From: Aedes albopictus
Taxonomy: Eukaryota > Arthropoda > Insecta > Diptera > Culicidae
Direction of reading: 5' to 3'
NCBI RefSeq assembly: GCF_035046485.1
Contig: NC_085136.1
Span: 157,344,754-157,408,753 of the forward strand
Length of the DNA: 64,000 nucleotides
Shown: piece after piece, positions 32,700-43,299 of the stretch
Layout: each line of letters starts with the position of its first letter
Numbering within the stretch: position 1 is the stretch's first letter
Position numbers and translations under genes: made by a program
The notes under the pieces: model-generated
Databases searched by the model: none
Seen by the model: the letters and a program-made list of their open reading frames with translations, nothing else
What the model was told of the DNA's origin: nothing

Positions 32700-33550
32700 T
32701 GCTACTATTTTCAGTCCTGAGCATGATGGTGAAGAGGGCCGAATTTAAAGATCTCCATCCTGGATGATCACCGCAGATATACACCAAGTTTCACTGGCGT
32801 ACAGCAGCATACATTTATTAAACTCGCAAAAGTATCCCTCGCATTCTTGATCCGTGCACCTATCCGTGTCATCATCAGCCGCCATTTGGCTACCAAGATA
32901 TTGGAAGCTTTTAACATTCTACATTGATTGCCCAGACCCAGCTACAGTAAAACTGGAAGGGTTCACCGTAATTACATCCAACGATTCGGTCTTGTTGACG
33001 TTGATGGTAAGACTTACCGCCGAGGAGTGATTGACAAGATCATCGAGCTTGCTCTGCATCAGAACGCCGTTGAGCTAGGAGAGCAACGTCATCAGCCAAT
33101 TCAAAGTCATTTGGGTGCTCCATAGTAATGGCTTGCCACAGCAATCCACGATTTGGTTCACGATCAATTGCAACTACCAGGATCTCGATTACGATGAAGA
33201 GCAGTACTTGGAACAGTAGCGGTGATAGTATACACCCTTGCCTCGCCCAGTCACGCCCTGTACTGTGCTTCAATGAGGCTGACGATTTTCTCAGGGGCAC
33301 CCTTGCATCTGAGGGTTCCCCACATGTTTTCTTGATTGAAACGGTCGAAAGCTTTTTCGTAAGCAATGAACACCAGGACAAACAAGTTTTTAATGACAAT
33401 CGTAAAAAAGGACATTGGTCCACTCCGCTCATCCCTAGATGATTTCGCTTGATTGCGACCACGAAGCTCCGGGATTTTGCAGTATTGCTCGCGCTCCCAT
33501 AACAAAAGACAACACCAAATATGTCCATGCCACTGACTGTCTAACCCCTT
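32700..33550 (-). pseudogene. Non-LTR reverse transcriptase fragment
   Basis: On the minus strand, in shifting frames: AYEKAFDRFNQENMWGTLR (fingers/palm), CILSPLLFQV, AIDREPNRGLLWQA, MEHPNDFELADDVALLAQRR (the active site reads LADD in place of FADD). It then runs toward the NVESFQYLG region at 32880-32910. It belongs with the fragment at 2715-3345. Frameshifts split it into several short frames, so it is dead. Confidence 0.7.
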
Positions 33551-34047
33551 TTTATTCGAGTTTTTCATCTCCTCATCACCATACGACGACACCCCGGTGT
33601 AAAAGCATAAAAATATTAAAAATCATTGTGTTCACAGAGGGTTTTTTTTTTCATTTTTCTCGGCCCTATGGTTTTCCCATTGTGTGTGCACAGTATGGCA
33701 ACCGTAACTAGGATAACGCACACACTTCGCGGAAACACATGTGCTTCGCTTTCATTGCAACCGTGTGGGAAGAGTTACCTTTCTTGCGAAGGAGAAGAAT
33801 GTCGGAAGTTCAAAATTGACTAATCATAATTTGGTATCAATTACTAATTTATACATTAGCTTCCATATCATGTAAACCCCTACGTGGCACTATGGGCCAT
33901 AGGATGGTCAAAAATTACGACTTAACAGTAGGTGCATATTCAAAAAGCCGATCAAATTATTCGCAATCCGAATCAAATCATCACCCTACCTAGAGGTAGT
34001 AAGCCACTTGGGCAGTGGCCGGAAATTTTGTACACGGCTAGATACTA
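33551..34047 (+). other. Intronic sequence, no recognised feature
   Basis: The plus-strand frame 33439-33711 overlaps the RT pseudogene and then AT-rich DNA. No real gene is seen. Confidence 0.35.
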
Positions 34048-34227
34048 TACCCAAGTAACACATTTGTCACAGAAGAGTCACGGCGGCGGAGGTTTTTGTT
34101 GCGCAGAAGTCACTTTGACTTACTTCTAACAAATAAATACTTACTTGCTAAAAGTAAGTCACAGTGACTTCTGCGCAACAAAAACCTGCGCCGCCGTGAC
34201 TCTTCTGTGACAATAATTACTTGGGTA
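34048..34227. mobile_element. Palindromic MITE, TA-flanked
   Basis: The body 34050-34225 folds almost completely on itself: cccaagtaacacatttgtca and gtcacggcggcggaggtttt on the left pair with the right half. TA flanks it at both ends. The central loop is about 30 bases. No ORF. Confidence 0.8.
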
Positions 34228-34604
34228 CGTATCTCACCGTTTTCCAAAAAGTGTGTCAATTGGTTTAAAATTGGCTAAGTTGTAACAGAAAAGTGCGCAA
34301 AATAGGAGCCCTGCTGAGATGGTTTCACTTCCCTATGATTGAGCAGAAACATTTAAACTGAGATGGATGTAGCTTTAGAATATCGACCAAAATAGTTCAA
34401 CTACAATAGATCATCATACGCCATCACAGTGCAACGAAGAAATCTTTCTCTTCGGTTGTGAAATGAAAAATGTTGTAAACAATCATTTTACCGACGGAAA
34501 AAGCGAGTGATTTGATTAATTGATCAGCATTCTACAGTAGTGGAAAACCAACTTTGAAGTACCACAGAGGTTTTGTGGGATGTCAATTGAAGGTTGGATA
34601 AACA

Positions 34605-34700
34605 AGTGAATCTGGTAAGTGAAACGTTAACATGTTGCACTTATCGAACGTCTACTCAGTAGACGTTCATTAAGTGCAACATGTTAACGTTTCACTTACC
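34605..34700. repeat. Perfect hairpin of a cagtagacgttc-type repeat
   Basis: The arms ggtaagtgaaacgttaacat..tgcactta and their complement meet at cagtagacgttc near 34655-34668. Two ends of one element family appear joined head to head. Related ends occur at 30130-30155 and around 35520-35610. Confidence 0.65.
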
Positions 34701-34756
34701 GAATAAAATTCGATAATTGTAACAACTGACGGACGTCACATAACTGTCAGTTGCTG

Positions 34757-35128
34757 TACACGGAGAAACTGAAAAACTCAAAATTAGGTACTTTTAAACT
34801 CAATTTTGAGTTCTTTTTCATCTCCCTTTTCATGCGCTCTTTCTGTTGTTGTCAGAGAGTGAAGAGAGAAACAGCCCAACTTTTGCAGTTCCGTGCGTCA
34901 AGCCAAAACTGAGTTTCTAGCACAGTACTCAAATTTGAGTGAATACAACCTAGTCAAAAATTCGGTTGGGTGGAAAAAACTTAAAATTAGGTATTTTTTT
35001 CACATGGAAGCAAGCGGGAACAACCCAACAAAAACATCGTTTCCATCAACTCAAAATTGGCTTGACGCACGTAACCCCGAAGTTGGGTGGAAAGAACTCA
35101 CTTTTGGGTAGTTTCGTCTCTCCGTGTA
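34757..35128. mobile_element. MITE with CACGGAGAAACT ends, TA-flanked
   Basis: The body is 34759-35126 (368 bp): left end cacggagaaactgaaaaact, right end inverted cacggagagacgaaactacc. TA on both sides. Internal repeats of the aactcaaaattaggta type occur several times. No transposase. Confidence 0.7.
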
Positions 35129-35213
35129 GAGTGCAACCAATGTGCATACGAAAAACATCGCATTGCAACAAAAATGCACGCTAAAAACATCGCATCGCTG
35201 TTGACATTTCATT

Positions 35214-35517
35214 TTGACGGGTCCTCTCCTCTCCTCTTCTTGGCGTAACGTCCTCACTGGGACAAAGCCTGCTTCTCAGCTTAGTGTTCTACGAGCACTT
35301 CCACAGCTTTTAACTGAGAGCTTCCTCTGCCAATGACCATTTTGCATGTGTATATCGTGTGGCAGGCACGAAGATACTCTATGCCCAAGGAAGTCAAGGA
35401 AATTTCCTTTACGAAAAGATCCTGGACCGATTGGGAATCGAACCCGTCACCCTCAGCATGGTCATGCTGAATACCCGTGCGTTTACCGCCTCGGCTATAT
35501 GGGCCCTCTTGACGGGT
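35214..35517 (-). mobile_element. Feilai-type tRNA-derived SINE with 9-bp TSD
   Basis: The SINE is about 35223-35508, on the minus strand: gggcccatatagccgaggcg (A box), gggttcgattccc (B box), then the tail ending in gccaagaagagg. The direct repeat ttgacgggt (35214-35222, 35509-35517) flanks it. Same family as 41279-41556 and 59340-59688. Confidence 0.82.
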
Positions 35518-36278
35518 AGCGGTGCGATAACTGCAAAATGGTTGCACTTAGCGGACTTGCAGTTAAAAGCATTGCAGTTAAAGCGTTTGCACCGAGCGAG
35601 CGTCCACTGTATTTGAAAAAGGGTAAACATATACTTCCTCATATGCGCTTATTCCCATCACATCAGATGGAAAATAGTCAATCATTTCAGATATTTCGCC
35701 TAACTTTTGTCAATGCCTCATTACATGGAAGCAAAAATATATAGTGGTGCTCAAACTGCGACCCGCGGGCTGCATGCGGCACTCGAACCTCTTGAATGCG
35801 GCCCGCAGAGTACTTTGAAAAAAAAAGCTACTGATCGTTCAAAATAATGAAAAAAATATTATAATGCTCATTCTTATGCAAATATTTATCTTTCATTTAT
35901 GATGAAATGTTTTCAATGACAACATTAATACTTTTATGCAATTTAGTATCATAATTTCTATTTTATATAACTCATTTTGGTATCATAATGGCCAATTTTT
36001 CCAAACTGGTTCATTATGCAACTGAAATAAGTTGCATAATGGAAAATAGTTGCAAAAAGTTCATAATGCAACTCATTTGGGTTGCATTATGAATATTATG
36101 CAACTCAAGTGAGTTGTATAATGAAAAAAAAACATTGCATAAAATTTTGTATGGAACTCGTTGCAAAACTCGATTTTTTCAGCACTCTTCGTATTTATCC
36201 AACTCGGCAACCCTCGTTGGATAAATGTACGACTCGTGCTGAAAAAATCAACTTTTTGCAACTCGTTACATATATAAC

Positions 36279-37340
36279 TACCGTAATCCGGGGTATCATT
36301 GATCAGCGGGGTAACATTGATCGGCATGACCCACCTCATGAAACGTTCAAACAAGCATTTTACATTGAATCGGTTTCTACTATGGAATAGTATATCGTAA
36401 TCTGCTATCATTTAGCTATTAAATGACATGCAATTTATGAAAATTGAATTTCATAAACATTGAATTAAATCGATTTTTCCATAACTGTGTTTCGTAACGC
36501 AATGAGATACATTGTCCAACATTCATGATTGGCGTGAATACTAGATACAATATGAGGTTCGAAATCACTGTAATACTTCAATATGATATGCTAGAGTTGG
36601 ATTTAATAAACGAAACTTTTATGAAAATGGTATTTTACAGTAAAATATACGATTTATGAAAAGTCGGCTATCAATTCCTTAAGCCATTGCCTACCTTTAG
36701 GCGTTATTCGTGGTTTAGAGGATTTTAATCCTAAAATAACTTGAAAAGTACATTATTTGTAAGAATTTGAACAACATATTCGAAATCAACGACCCCGAAT
36801 TTAGTAAGTAAGGGTATTTTCAACACAAATGAACATTGATCACTGACATGATCAATGTTACCCCAAATCAACACAATCAAAAATTAGATTTAAAAACCTA
36901 TTTAAACATGTTTTAAAGTTCACAGATCGAAAAAAGAGTGTAAAATTCTGTGACATATGATGCACATAATTGGAGCGTGGGATATCGCAGAAGTTTACAT
37001 GACATATCATGTAAAGTTCATGAAATATCATGTAAACTTCCATTATATGTCATGTAATTCAGCATGACTCTGAGAGTTTACATGACATAAAACACAAATT
37101 TACATGATATATCATGTAAACCATCATAACACCAAGTTTACATGACTAAAATGAAGTTTACATGACGTGTAAATCTCATTATTTTTATCAGTGTTTTACA
37201 ATACTTTTTCGAGTAGCTCAACACATAATCTGAGGGCCAGTACTTCTTTGAAAAGTATAAAACATGTAACGTTTGCTTTAACAAGAGAATTATTCAAGAA
37301 AGTTAGAAAATTCTGATCAATGTTACCCCGGATTACGGTA
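36279..37340. mobile_element. TA-flanked element with CCGTAATCCGGGGTAACATTGATC ends
   Basis: The body is 36281-37338: left ccgtaatccggggtatcatt, right (inverted) ccgtaatccggggtaacatt. TA on both sides suggests Tc1/mariner origin. The ggggtaacattgatc motif is repeated just inside the left end and again, in both orientations, near 36830-36865. The frame at 36082-36390 is not a gene. Confidence 0.72.
36955..37170. repeat. Cluster of palindromic tttacatgacatatcatgtaaa units
   Basis: About ten copies of catgtaa/ttacatg, many as perfect short palindromes, lie within 215 bases. The array is inside the TA-flanked element. Confidence 0.75.
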
Positions 37341-38302
37341 TTAAAAATTTCCTTGATTGAAAAAGTTGTGCAAAAAGTTATTTTAGTTCGTGTTAATCTT
37401 GACTGTAGATTTTATCATTATTTTGAAACATTCGGTCTTACCGAAGTAAGATTGAAAACATGATTCCAAGTCCAAGTCCTATTTTTTTTCAAGAAGTGGA
37501 TTTAATACTCTCCACAAAATCCTTCGTTTTGTCAAACATCCATACAATTGGGGATATTTAAAAATTTTAAGCAAATATTTTGTTTGTTATATAAAACATC
37601 CTCCATGCGACAGTAGCTACAGTTTTTTTTTTCTTTAGTTTGATGCTAAACTTTGAAAATGGTTTTTAGATAATCCAGCCATAACTAGCAATAAATGATT
37701 CGTTACTACAAATGACTCATAACCGGGCAGAATTTCCGATTTTCAATATGTTTCAATGGTCAAACTGAGGTCTTTGAAAGTATTAAAGTGAAGAGATAGT
37801 TATCGGAATTACCCAAAAGATCTATGATTTTCCAATACTAAAATTGCTTTAGTAAAAAAAATAGAACACTTTTAATACAATATTCACGATAATTTTCATC
37901 CCGCCCGCGGTATACATCAACCTGAGCACCACTGGTCTACTGTAAAGAAACAAATGGGTATCATAAAACTTGTTTCCATTAACCTCGCATGCCTAAACGA
38001 TTTTCCCTTCAAAGTTACACAATTGTTGTTTTCTTTTAGTATCAACCTTGCTACTAACTTATGTTGAACCGTATGCAACGGTTCACGAAAAATTCAACCC
38101 ACACGGAAAGAGATGAAGCTCCCCCAACCAACAACATAAGTTCATTTTAGAAACATATATTGGAGCATCAGGTCTAAACTTATTCCTTTACAAAGGGCAG
38201 CCCATTTAATTTGTCAACCCCTTTTGGACCATTCAGTTTTGTAAGACTAAAGTGGTTTTCTATTAACCATATTCTACTTGATTACCTTTTCCTTCGCTCT
38301 AC
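37341..38302 (+). other. AT-rich intronic and element sequence, nothing else recognised
   Basis: The first part belongs to the hAT-like element ending at 37934; the rest shows no gene. Confidence 0.35.
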
Positions 38303-38517
38303 CCCGAGCAGAGGATAATATCAAAATAATAACAACGGAATCATAAAACCTGTTTTTATATCTTGGTTTGTTATTTTTATCTTATTGAGGTATTACCGTT
38401 CCATAACATGTTTTGTTGGACAATCTTATTTTGTTATGATCGTGCTATTGGTATATTTTCTATACATTACATTTCAATAACACGTTTTGTTGTAGCATAA
38501 GTTCGGTTATTATTGTG

Positions 38518-38690
38518 TTAGGGAACGTCCATAAATTACGTCCCGCTTTTATGGGAGAGGAAGGGGGCTCAGCTAAGTAAGACGACCCATACAAAAATTT
38601 CAGAGGTCTTATACAAAAAGTTTGAAATAGGGGGGAAGGGGGTTGAAAAAGGGTAATTTTTGCGTGACGTAATACATGGACGTTCCCTTA
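38518..38690. mobile_element. Harbinger-type MITE, TTA TSD
   Basis: The body is 38521-38687 (167 bp): gggaacgtccataaattacg on the left, complementary to gacgtaatacatggacgttccc on the right. TTA on both sides. The 3-bp TWA duplication fits PIF/Harbinger. Confidence 0.75.
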
Positions 38691-39006
38691 TTGCGACTGT
38701 AAAAATATTTAAACTTTAATAGCGTTACTTTTTTGTAATAAATATTTGATCTTTAATAACGCTGTTCACAGTATTCCGTGAGGAACTGCTGAGAAAATAT
38801 TATTTATTCATCAGTTCCTCTTCCGCTTCTTTCTGACATTACATTCTAACTGTGACAGAGCCAACTTATAGCCTTTCGTTCGGGGTGTACTTGGGGCTAG
38901 AGGGTAACATTGGTCCATCGATCCCACGGATTCAATATAAGTCAGAGAATCCAACGGTGGATGCAAACTATCTCAGAATTATGTATTATAGTAGTCTAGC
39001 ACACAA

Positions 39007-39225
39007 TACAGTATTGTTCCGATTATATCACGCCCCTTTTCAAAAATGCTTTTAATTATTCTACAAAATCCATACCCATTTTTAATATTTTTACTGTTTC
39101 AAAACGCGCCTTCAACATTCATCTTAAAGAAGAGGGGAAACACTTGCTCTCAAATCTAACAGCAAATAAATGATAAATAAATGACTGACGCGCGGAGGCC
39201 GTGATAAAATCGGAACATTACTGTA
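39007..39225. mobile_element. TA-flanked MITE with CAGTAATGTTCCGAT ends
   Basis: The body is 39009-39223: cagtattgttccgattatat on the left, inverted cagtaatgttccgattttat on the right. TA on each side. Confidence 0.72.
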
Positions 39226-39799
39226 TACAGTCCCGTCGTATTCTAAACGTGCGGAATAGTGGCTCAATGACACCCCATATGACGGTATACCTGTGGTACG
39301 AGTATGCATTTATAACAGAGTTTTAGCCATTTTACGTTTTGGATCAGCTGGTGGAATTCCAGGATGAACTACACATTTCGGACAAAAATGTCAATAAAGA
39401 AGCCAGTCAACAAGAAGAAGTCACCAAGAAGAAGAACTTGATTTTTTTAGACATTTTATTTTTATTGCTTTTACTGCATCGAGGCCCCTTTGATTTTGAT
39501 ATCATAACTCATTTTGTTCCCTGATTGTTTTCAATAATTTATTCATTTCAACATTTGTTATTGAATATTTTATAAATTCGCTGTTATTAAGTTGTTATTG
39601 AAACTAACAAAACGTGTTATTTAACTGGTCTTCCAAGATAATTTTTTTGTTATGATTTTTGTTATTTTGCCGCTTATGACAGACAAGTTTATAACATGAT
39701 AAGGTATTGTAATAACATAAAAATAACTCTTTCCGTTACTCAGATATTTTGCCAAAATAACATATTTTATTATACTCTTGCTATTCCCTTCTGCTCGGG

Positions 39800-40012
39800 A
39801 CGTGCTGCGGACGATGATCTCCTTGAAGTGCTAACGTTTCGCGCTGAGCCTCTGGCCAGCCGCCCACTCCTCGTGCTGCTTGCACTTGACTCCGTGACCG
39901 CCCAAATTATGGTTCCACCTTTTTCTGGTGTTACTCCAGTTTGGGCATGCTGATCAATTCGTCTCACCATCTCCCAATTCGTACACGACTCTATGCTTTT
40001 GAAGCCGACCAA
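39800..40012 (-). pseudogene. Small coding remnant, possibly LTR-element gag
   Basis: The minus strand reads GFKSIESCTNWEMVRRIDQH, then TGVTPEKGGTIIWAVTE and a Ser/Arg-rich part that runs into the CCCGAGCAG element. GC content and codon pattern differ from the AT-rich surroundings. The family is a guess from general look only. Confidence 0.3.
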
Positions 40013-40039
40013 GTTCCTTTCTCATCCGGATGCATCCGG

Positions 40040-40638
40040 TACCATAAAATCGGGTAACTTTGATAGTTTTTCAGCAAATTTTCTCAATATTTTTTCATGT
40101 AACAGTATTTCTCCTTGTTTTATATTTTTAAAACAAGTACTGGGGTATCAATTATCAATTGCAATTGAAAGATTCGATGATTTTATATATTTTGGTTGAC
40201 TTTTAGTTTTCCACATGAGCGAGAATCGGATTTTCATTTTGGGGTAACTTTGATAGTGCCCTAGAAACACATCAAATCTTAAAAAACAACATAGAATGAA
40301 ATCTTAGGAGTATGAACATGATGAGAGAAGCCTTGTGAAATATATCAGAGAGATTTTTTATATCAAAACATTGATTTTTACTAAATTTTGCATTTAAAAA
40401 TGAGTTTGTGGAGTACTTAGTGAAAAACACAGTGAATTTAGCTATCAAAAATCATTATGTTTGTAAAAATATATTTTAATGAAAATACGTCTAAGATGAA
40501 CTTTCATATGTATAGAATTGATCTACATTTGCCTTTTGCTTAACTGGTTGAAAGAATCATAGTTATAAGATAATCTATACAATGCCTGTCGCACTATCAA
40601 AGCTACCCGCATTATCAAAAATATCCCGTTTTACGGTA
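40040..40638. mobile_element. TA-flanked element with CCATAAAATCGGGTAAC ends
   Basis: The body is 40042-40636: left ccataaaatcgggtaacttt, right inverted ccgtaaaacgggatattttt plus an inner gggtagctttgatagtgc. TA both sides. The ends resemble, at the cggg-taac-ttgat core, those of the 36281 element. Confidence 0.65.
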
Positions 40639-41019
40639 CCTCAAAGCTCTACTGCTAGCTATTCACGCACGATGGATCTCTCTTTTACAGGTGCCCCAGC
40701 AGGAGTTCCCCGATCTAAACAGCATAGCAAATCAGGACATTTCATGTATTTTCTCGAAAATTATCGGATTTGTTAAGAAATTTTGGCCAAAATTATTCCA
40801 AAATCAGGACATGTCCCGCTAAATCAGGACGAATGGTAACCCACCCTCGGGTCTCTACCTCATCGTCGCACTTCGTCTTGACTCCTGATCGCAAAAGAAA
40901 TAGCATTACCAAATAAAAGATCCCGTGACTGACTGGTTATTTCGTTTTCCATCTCTGTCTGCATAAGCGCCAGGCATTCTCGTTCTATTACTGAATAGTT
41001 TCGTTTGGATGCCTGAAAT
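40639..41019 (+). other. No recognised feature
   Basis: Mixed sequence between a MITE and an LTR-element fragment; short ORFs only. Confidence 0.35.
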
Positions 41020-41830
41020 ACCTAATAGGGTGTTTTTCTCACTCGAAATCACGTGTCAAAACGGCTCCTATTGTCACGTAACTCGCATCACATGCTATTG
41101 AAAACGGACTCGAAAAGTCTGGCATTGCCATGACAGAATATCCACAGGAATTTTGCTTCTGTAAGTTCTGTCAATGGGACAGCTATTCCGGAAAAGTGGT
41201 CGATGAATCTTCTGTACCAATTATAGAATCCTAGATATCTTTGCACTTCTTTTCTGGTTTGCAGCCAAGGAAACTTCAAGGGCCCATATAGCCGAGGCGG
41301 TAAGCGCACGGGTATTCAGCATGATCATGCTGAGGGTGACGGGTTCGATTCCCGGTCGGTCCAGGATCTTTTCGTAAAGGAAATTTCCTTGACTTGGCAT
41401 AGAGTATCTTCGTGCCTGCCACACGATATACGCATGCAAAATGGTCATTGGCAGAGGAAGCTCTCAGTTAATAACTGTGGAAGTGCTCATAGAACACTAG
41501 CTGAGAAGCAGGCTTTGTCCCAATGAGGACGTAACGCCAAGAAGAGAGAGAGAGAGAGCCAAGGAAACTTCACAATGCAAGAGATTTTATCTGGATTACC
41601 TTTCCAATCGATTGGATGATTGCAATCATTTCCATCCATTACGCAACCCAAATAGGCACTTCATTTCTTTTCTACAGAACCTGAATTTTTCTTGTAAGAT
41701 CGTCAAGTTGGTTCAGCGCAACCGAGCGGCGACTTCCTTCAACAGCCTTTGATCACAGACAAACAGGCGTAACACTTCGAACATTTTTCGATTCACATCA
41801 TAGTCACGCAACATGTTCGCCCAATGCTAA
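41020..41830 (-). pseudogene. Ty3/Gypsy-type pol fragment (RT end / RNase H start), split by a SINE
   Basis: Minus strand 41088-41309: TRKEVQRYLGFYNWYRRFID, then HFSGIAVPLTELTE and FLW. This is the connection motif LGF.NYYRRFI..F..IA.PL..L of Gypsy reverse transcriptases, directly before RNase H. Upstream sequence (41573-41830, minus strand) continues the RT after the SINE. The SINE is flanked by 16-bp copies of the target. Stops and shifts are present, so the fragment is dead. Confidence 0.7.
41263..41572 (+). mobile_element. Feilai-type SINE with 16-bp TSD
   Basis: The SINE is 41279-41556: agggcccatatagccgaggc, gggttcgattcccggtcggt, and a tail of (GA)n. The target copy agccaaggaaacttca occurs at 41263-41278 and 41557-41572. 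The length and exactness of the TSD show LINE-assisted insertion. Confidence 0.88.
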
Positions 41831-41998
41831 AAGAAAAATTACATACGATAATCGATCACTGGCACGATAGAACGAAATTTTCGCAATATTTTTTGTGGGA
41901 CTCTCGCACGGTGGTTGAATTATAACTTTTGAATTTGAACGCGGGAACAGAATGACATTTTTTTATAAAACTAAAGAATAACGCCAGGTAAGTTAAGC

Positions 41999-42156
41999 TT
42001 AGGGGCTGTCCATAAACCACGTGGTCATGAGGGGGGGTTCGGCCAATCAGCATTTTGTATGGACGAATAAAAAAAATTGTATGGACTAATGACCACGCGG
42101 GGGGGGGGGGAAGAAGTCCTAAAAAAATGACCACGTGGTTTATGGACAGCCCCTTA
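41999..42156. mobile_element. Harbinger-type MITE, TTA TSD
   Basis: The body is 42002-42153 (152 bp): ggggctgtccataaaccacg, then tggtca on the left, exact complement on the right. TTA both sides. A G-run of twelve lies near the middle. Confidence 0.82.
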
Positions 42157-42239
42157 TGCACGGAAAATATTAAATAAAATTGAATCTTAGTTTTCTCCGT
42201 GCATGTGGTGAAATGGGAAAAATACACAGCGCAACGTTT

Positions 42240-42800
42240 TTTGTCTCAAGAGCAAACTTATATGTCTCTGATAGATTTTCGGCCGCTGAATCCGAATCCG
42301 AGCACAGATTTGATCCAGCACGTCACAATTTTGAGCTATACCACAATTTATAGGGCAAAATATGCGGTTTTGGGCTTTTTTGATTGCAAGCCATTAAGCC
42401 ATTAAGGGCAAATTGGTCAATTAACAACTAATGCAAAATATGTTGTTTTACCAAATCAAATTTGATTGATTTTAGCATTTTATGTTGGTAAGTAAACTTG
42501 CATGAAACTTTTGAAGGGTGACTTGTATGGGAAATATCGTACTTAACATAAATCGCTTAAAAATATTAAATTTGATTTTCTGAAACGAAATACTTTACAT
42601 GAATCGTGTACATGTTAATTGACCAATTTCCATGCTTAATGGCTTGCAGTCATATACGCCCAAAATCGTATATTTTACCCTATAAATAGAGGTTTAACTC
42701 AAAATTGTGACGTGCTGGAGCAAATCTGAGGCCAGATTCTGATTCAGCGGCCCAAAATCTGTAGAAAACTCGGAAGATTGCTTTTGACACAGACCAAAAG
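42240..42800. repeat. Foldback repeat with about 190-bp arms
   Basis: Left arm about 42243-42430 (e.g. cagcacgtcacaattttgag, ccattaagg..aaattggtca) and right arm about 42610-42795 are imperfect inverted copies around an AT-rich centre. No ORF. Confidence 0.7.
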
Positions 42801-42835
42801 TTAATTTTTGTTTCGCTGTGACATGTTTGTCAAAC

Positions 42836-43105
42836 ATCTTCTTCTTCTTCTTTGTGGCTCGACGTTCGCATTGGAACTTTGCCTGCCTCTCTTCAACTTA
42901 GTGTTCTTAGAGCACTTCCACAGTTATTAATTGAAGGGCTTTCTTTGCCTGACATTGCATGAATCTGTACATTGTGTGGCAAGTACAATGATACACTATG
43001 CCCAGGGAGTCGAGAAAAGTTTCCCGACTGAAACGGGAATCAAACCCACCGTCTCCGGATTGGCGGTCCATAGCCTTAACCACTAGGCTAACTGGAAACC
43101 CCAAA
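42836..43105 (-). mobile_element. tRNA-derived SINE (second family), full length
   Basis: On the minus strand the head is ccagttagcctagtggttaa (A box), then gggtttgattcccgtttcag (B box), body aataactgtggaagtgctc, and the tail (gaa)n at 42836-42850. Partial copies lie at 10741-10815 and 15673-15830. Confidence 0.78.
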
Positions 43106-43171
43106 CATATTGGTTTGTAACAAAAAATGAACACTTGAAGTGTTCTTTTATATTATCTATATCGGGTCCCA

Positions 43172-43275
43172 CTTTGGGCACACCAAATCTGGTCAATTTA
43201 TCTATTTTGCGGATGGCGTGGATTTTGTTGCCACATTGAATGACCATGTACAAGACACTTATAAGACTGCCGCAC
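43172..43275 (+). pseudogene. RTE RT sliver with damaged active site
   Basis: The sequence reads TKSGQFIYFADGVDFVA, then the CTMYKTLIRP-like part directly after. FADG replaces FADD, and a large internal deletion joins the two parts. Opposite in orientation to the large RTE just to the right. Confidence 0.6.
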
Positions 43276-43299
43276 AACAAGTCTGTGAATTTACATACA

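Larger units (their letters stand above)
35742..37934. mobile_element. Probable hAT-type non-autonomous element carrying a nested MITE
   Basis: The left end agtggtgctcaaactgcg, then acccgcgggctgcatgcgg, pairs with the right end (inverted) cagtggtgctcagg..ccgcgggcggg. Such gtggtgctcaa/cccgcggg ends are known from hAT MITEs. No 8-bp TSD is preserved, so it is old. The interior is AT-rich and contains the TA-flanked element at 36279-37340. Confidence 0.5.
38301..39801. mobile_element. CCCGAGCAGA-family element with 2-bp TSD
   Basis: The body is 38303-39799: left end cccgagcagaggataa, right end (inverted) cccgagcagaagggaa. The dinucleotide ac flanks both sides. A second member at 53462-53951 has the same ends and tt on both sides. 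The interior is rich in ataaca repeats and contains two nested MITEs (38521-38687, 39009-39223). No transposase is seen. Confidence 0.72.
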
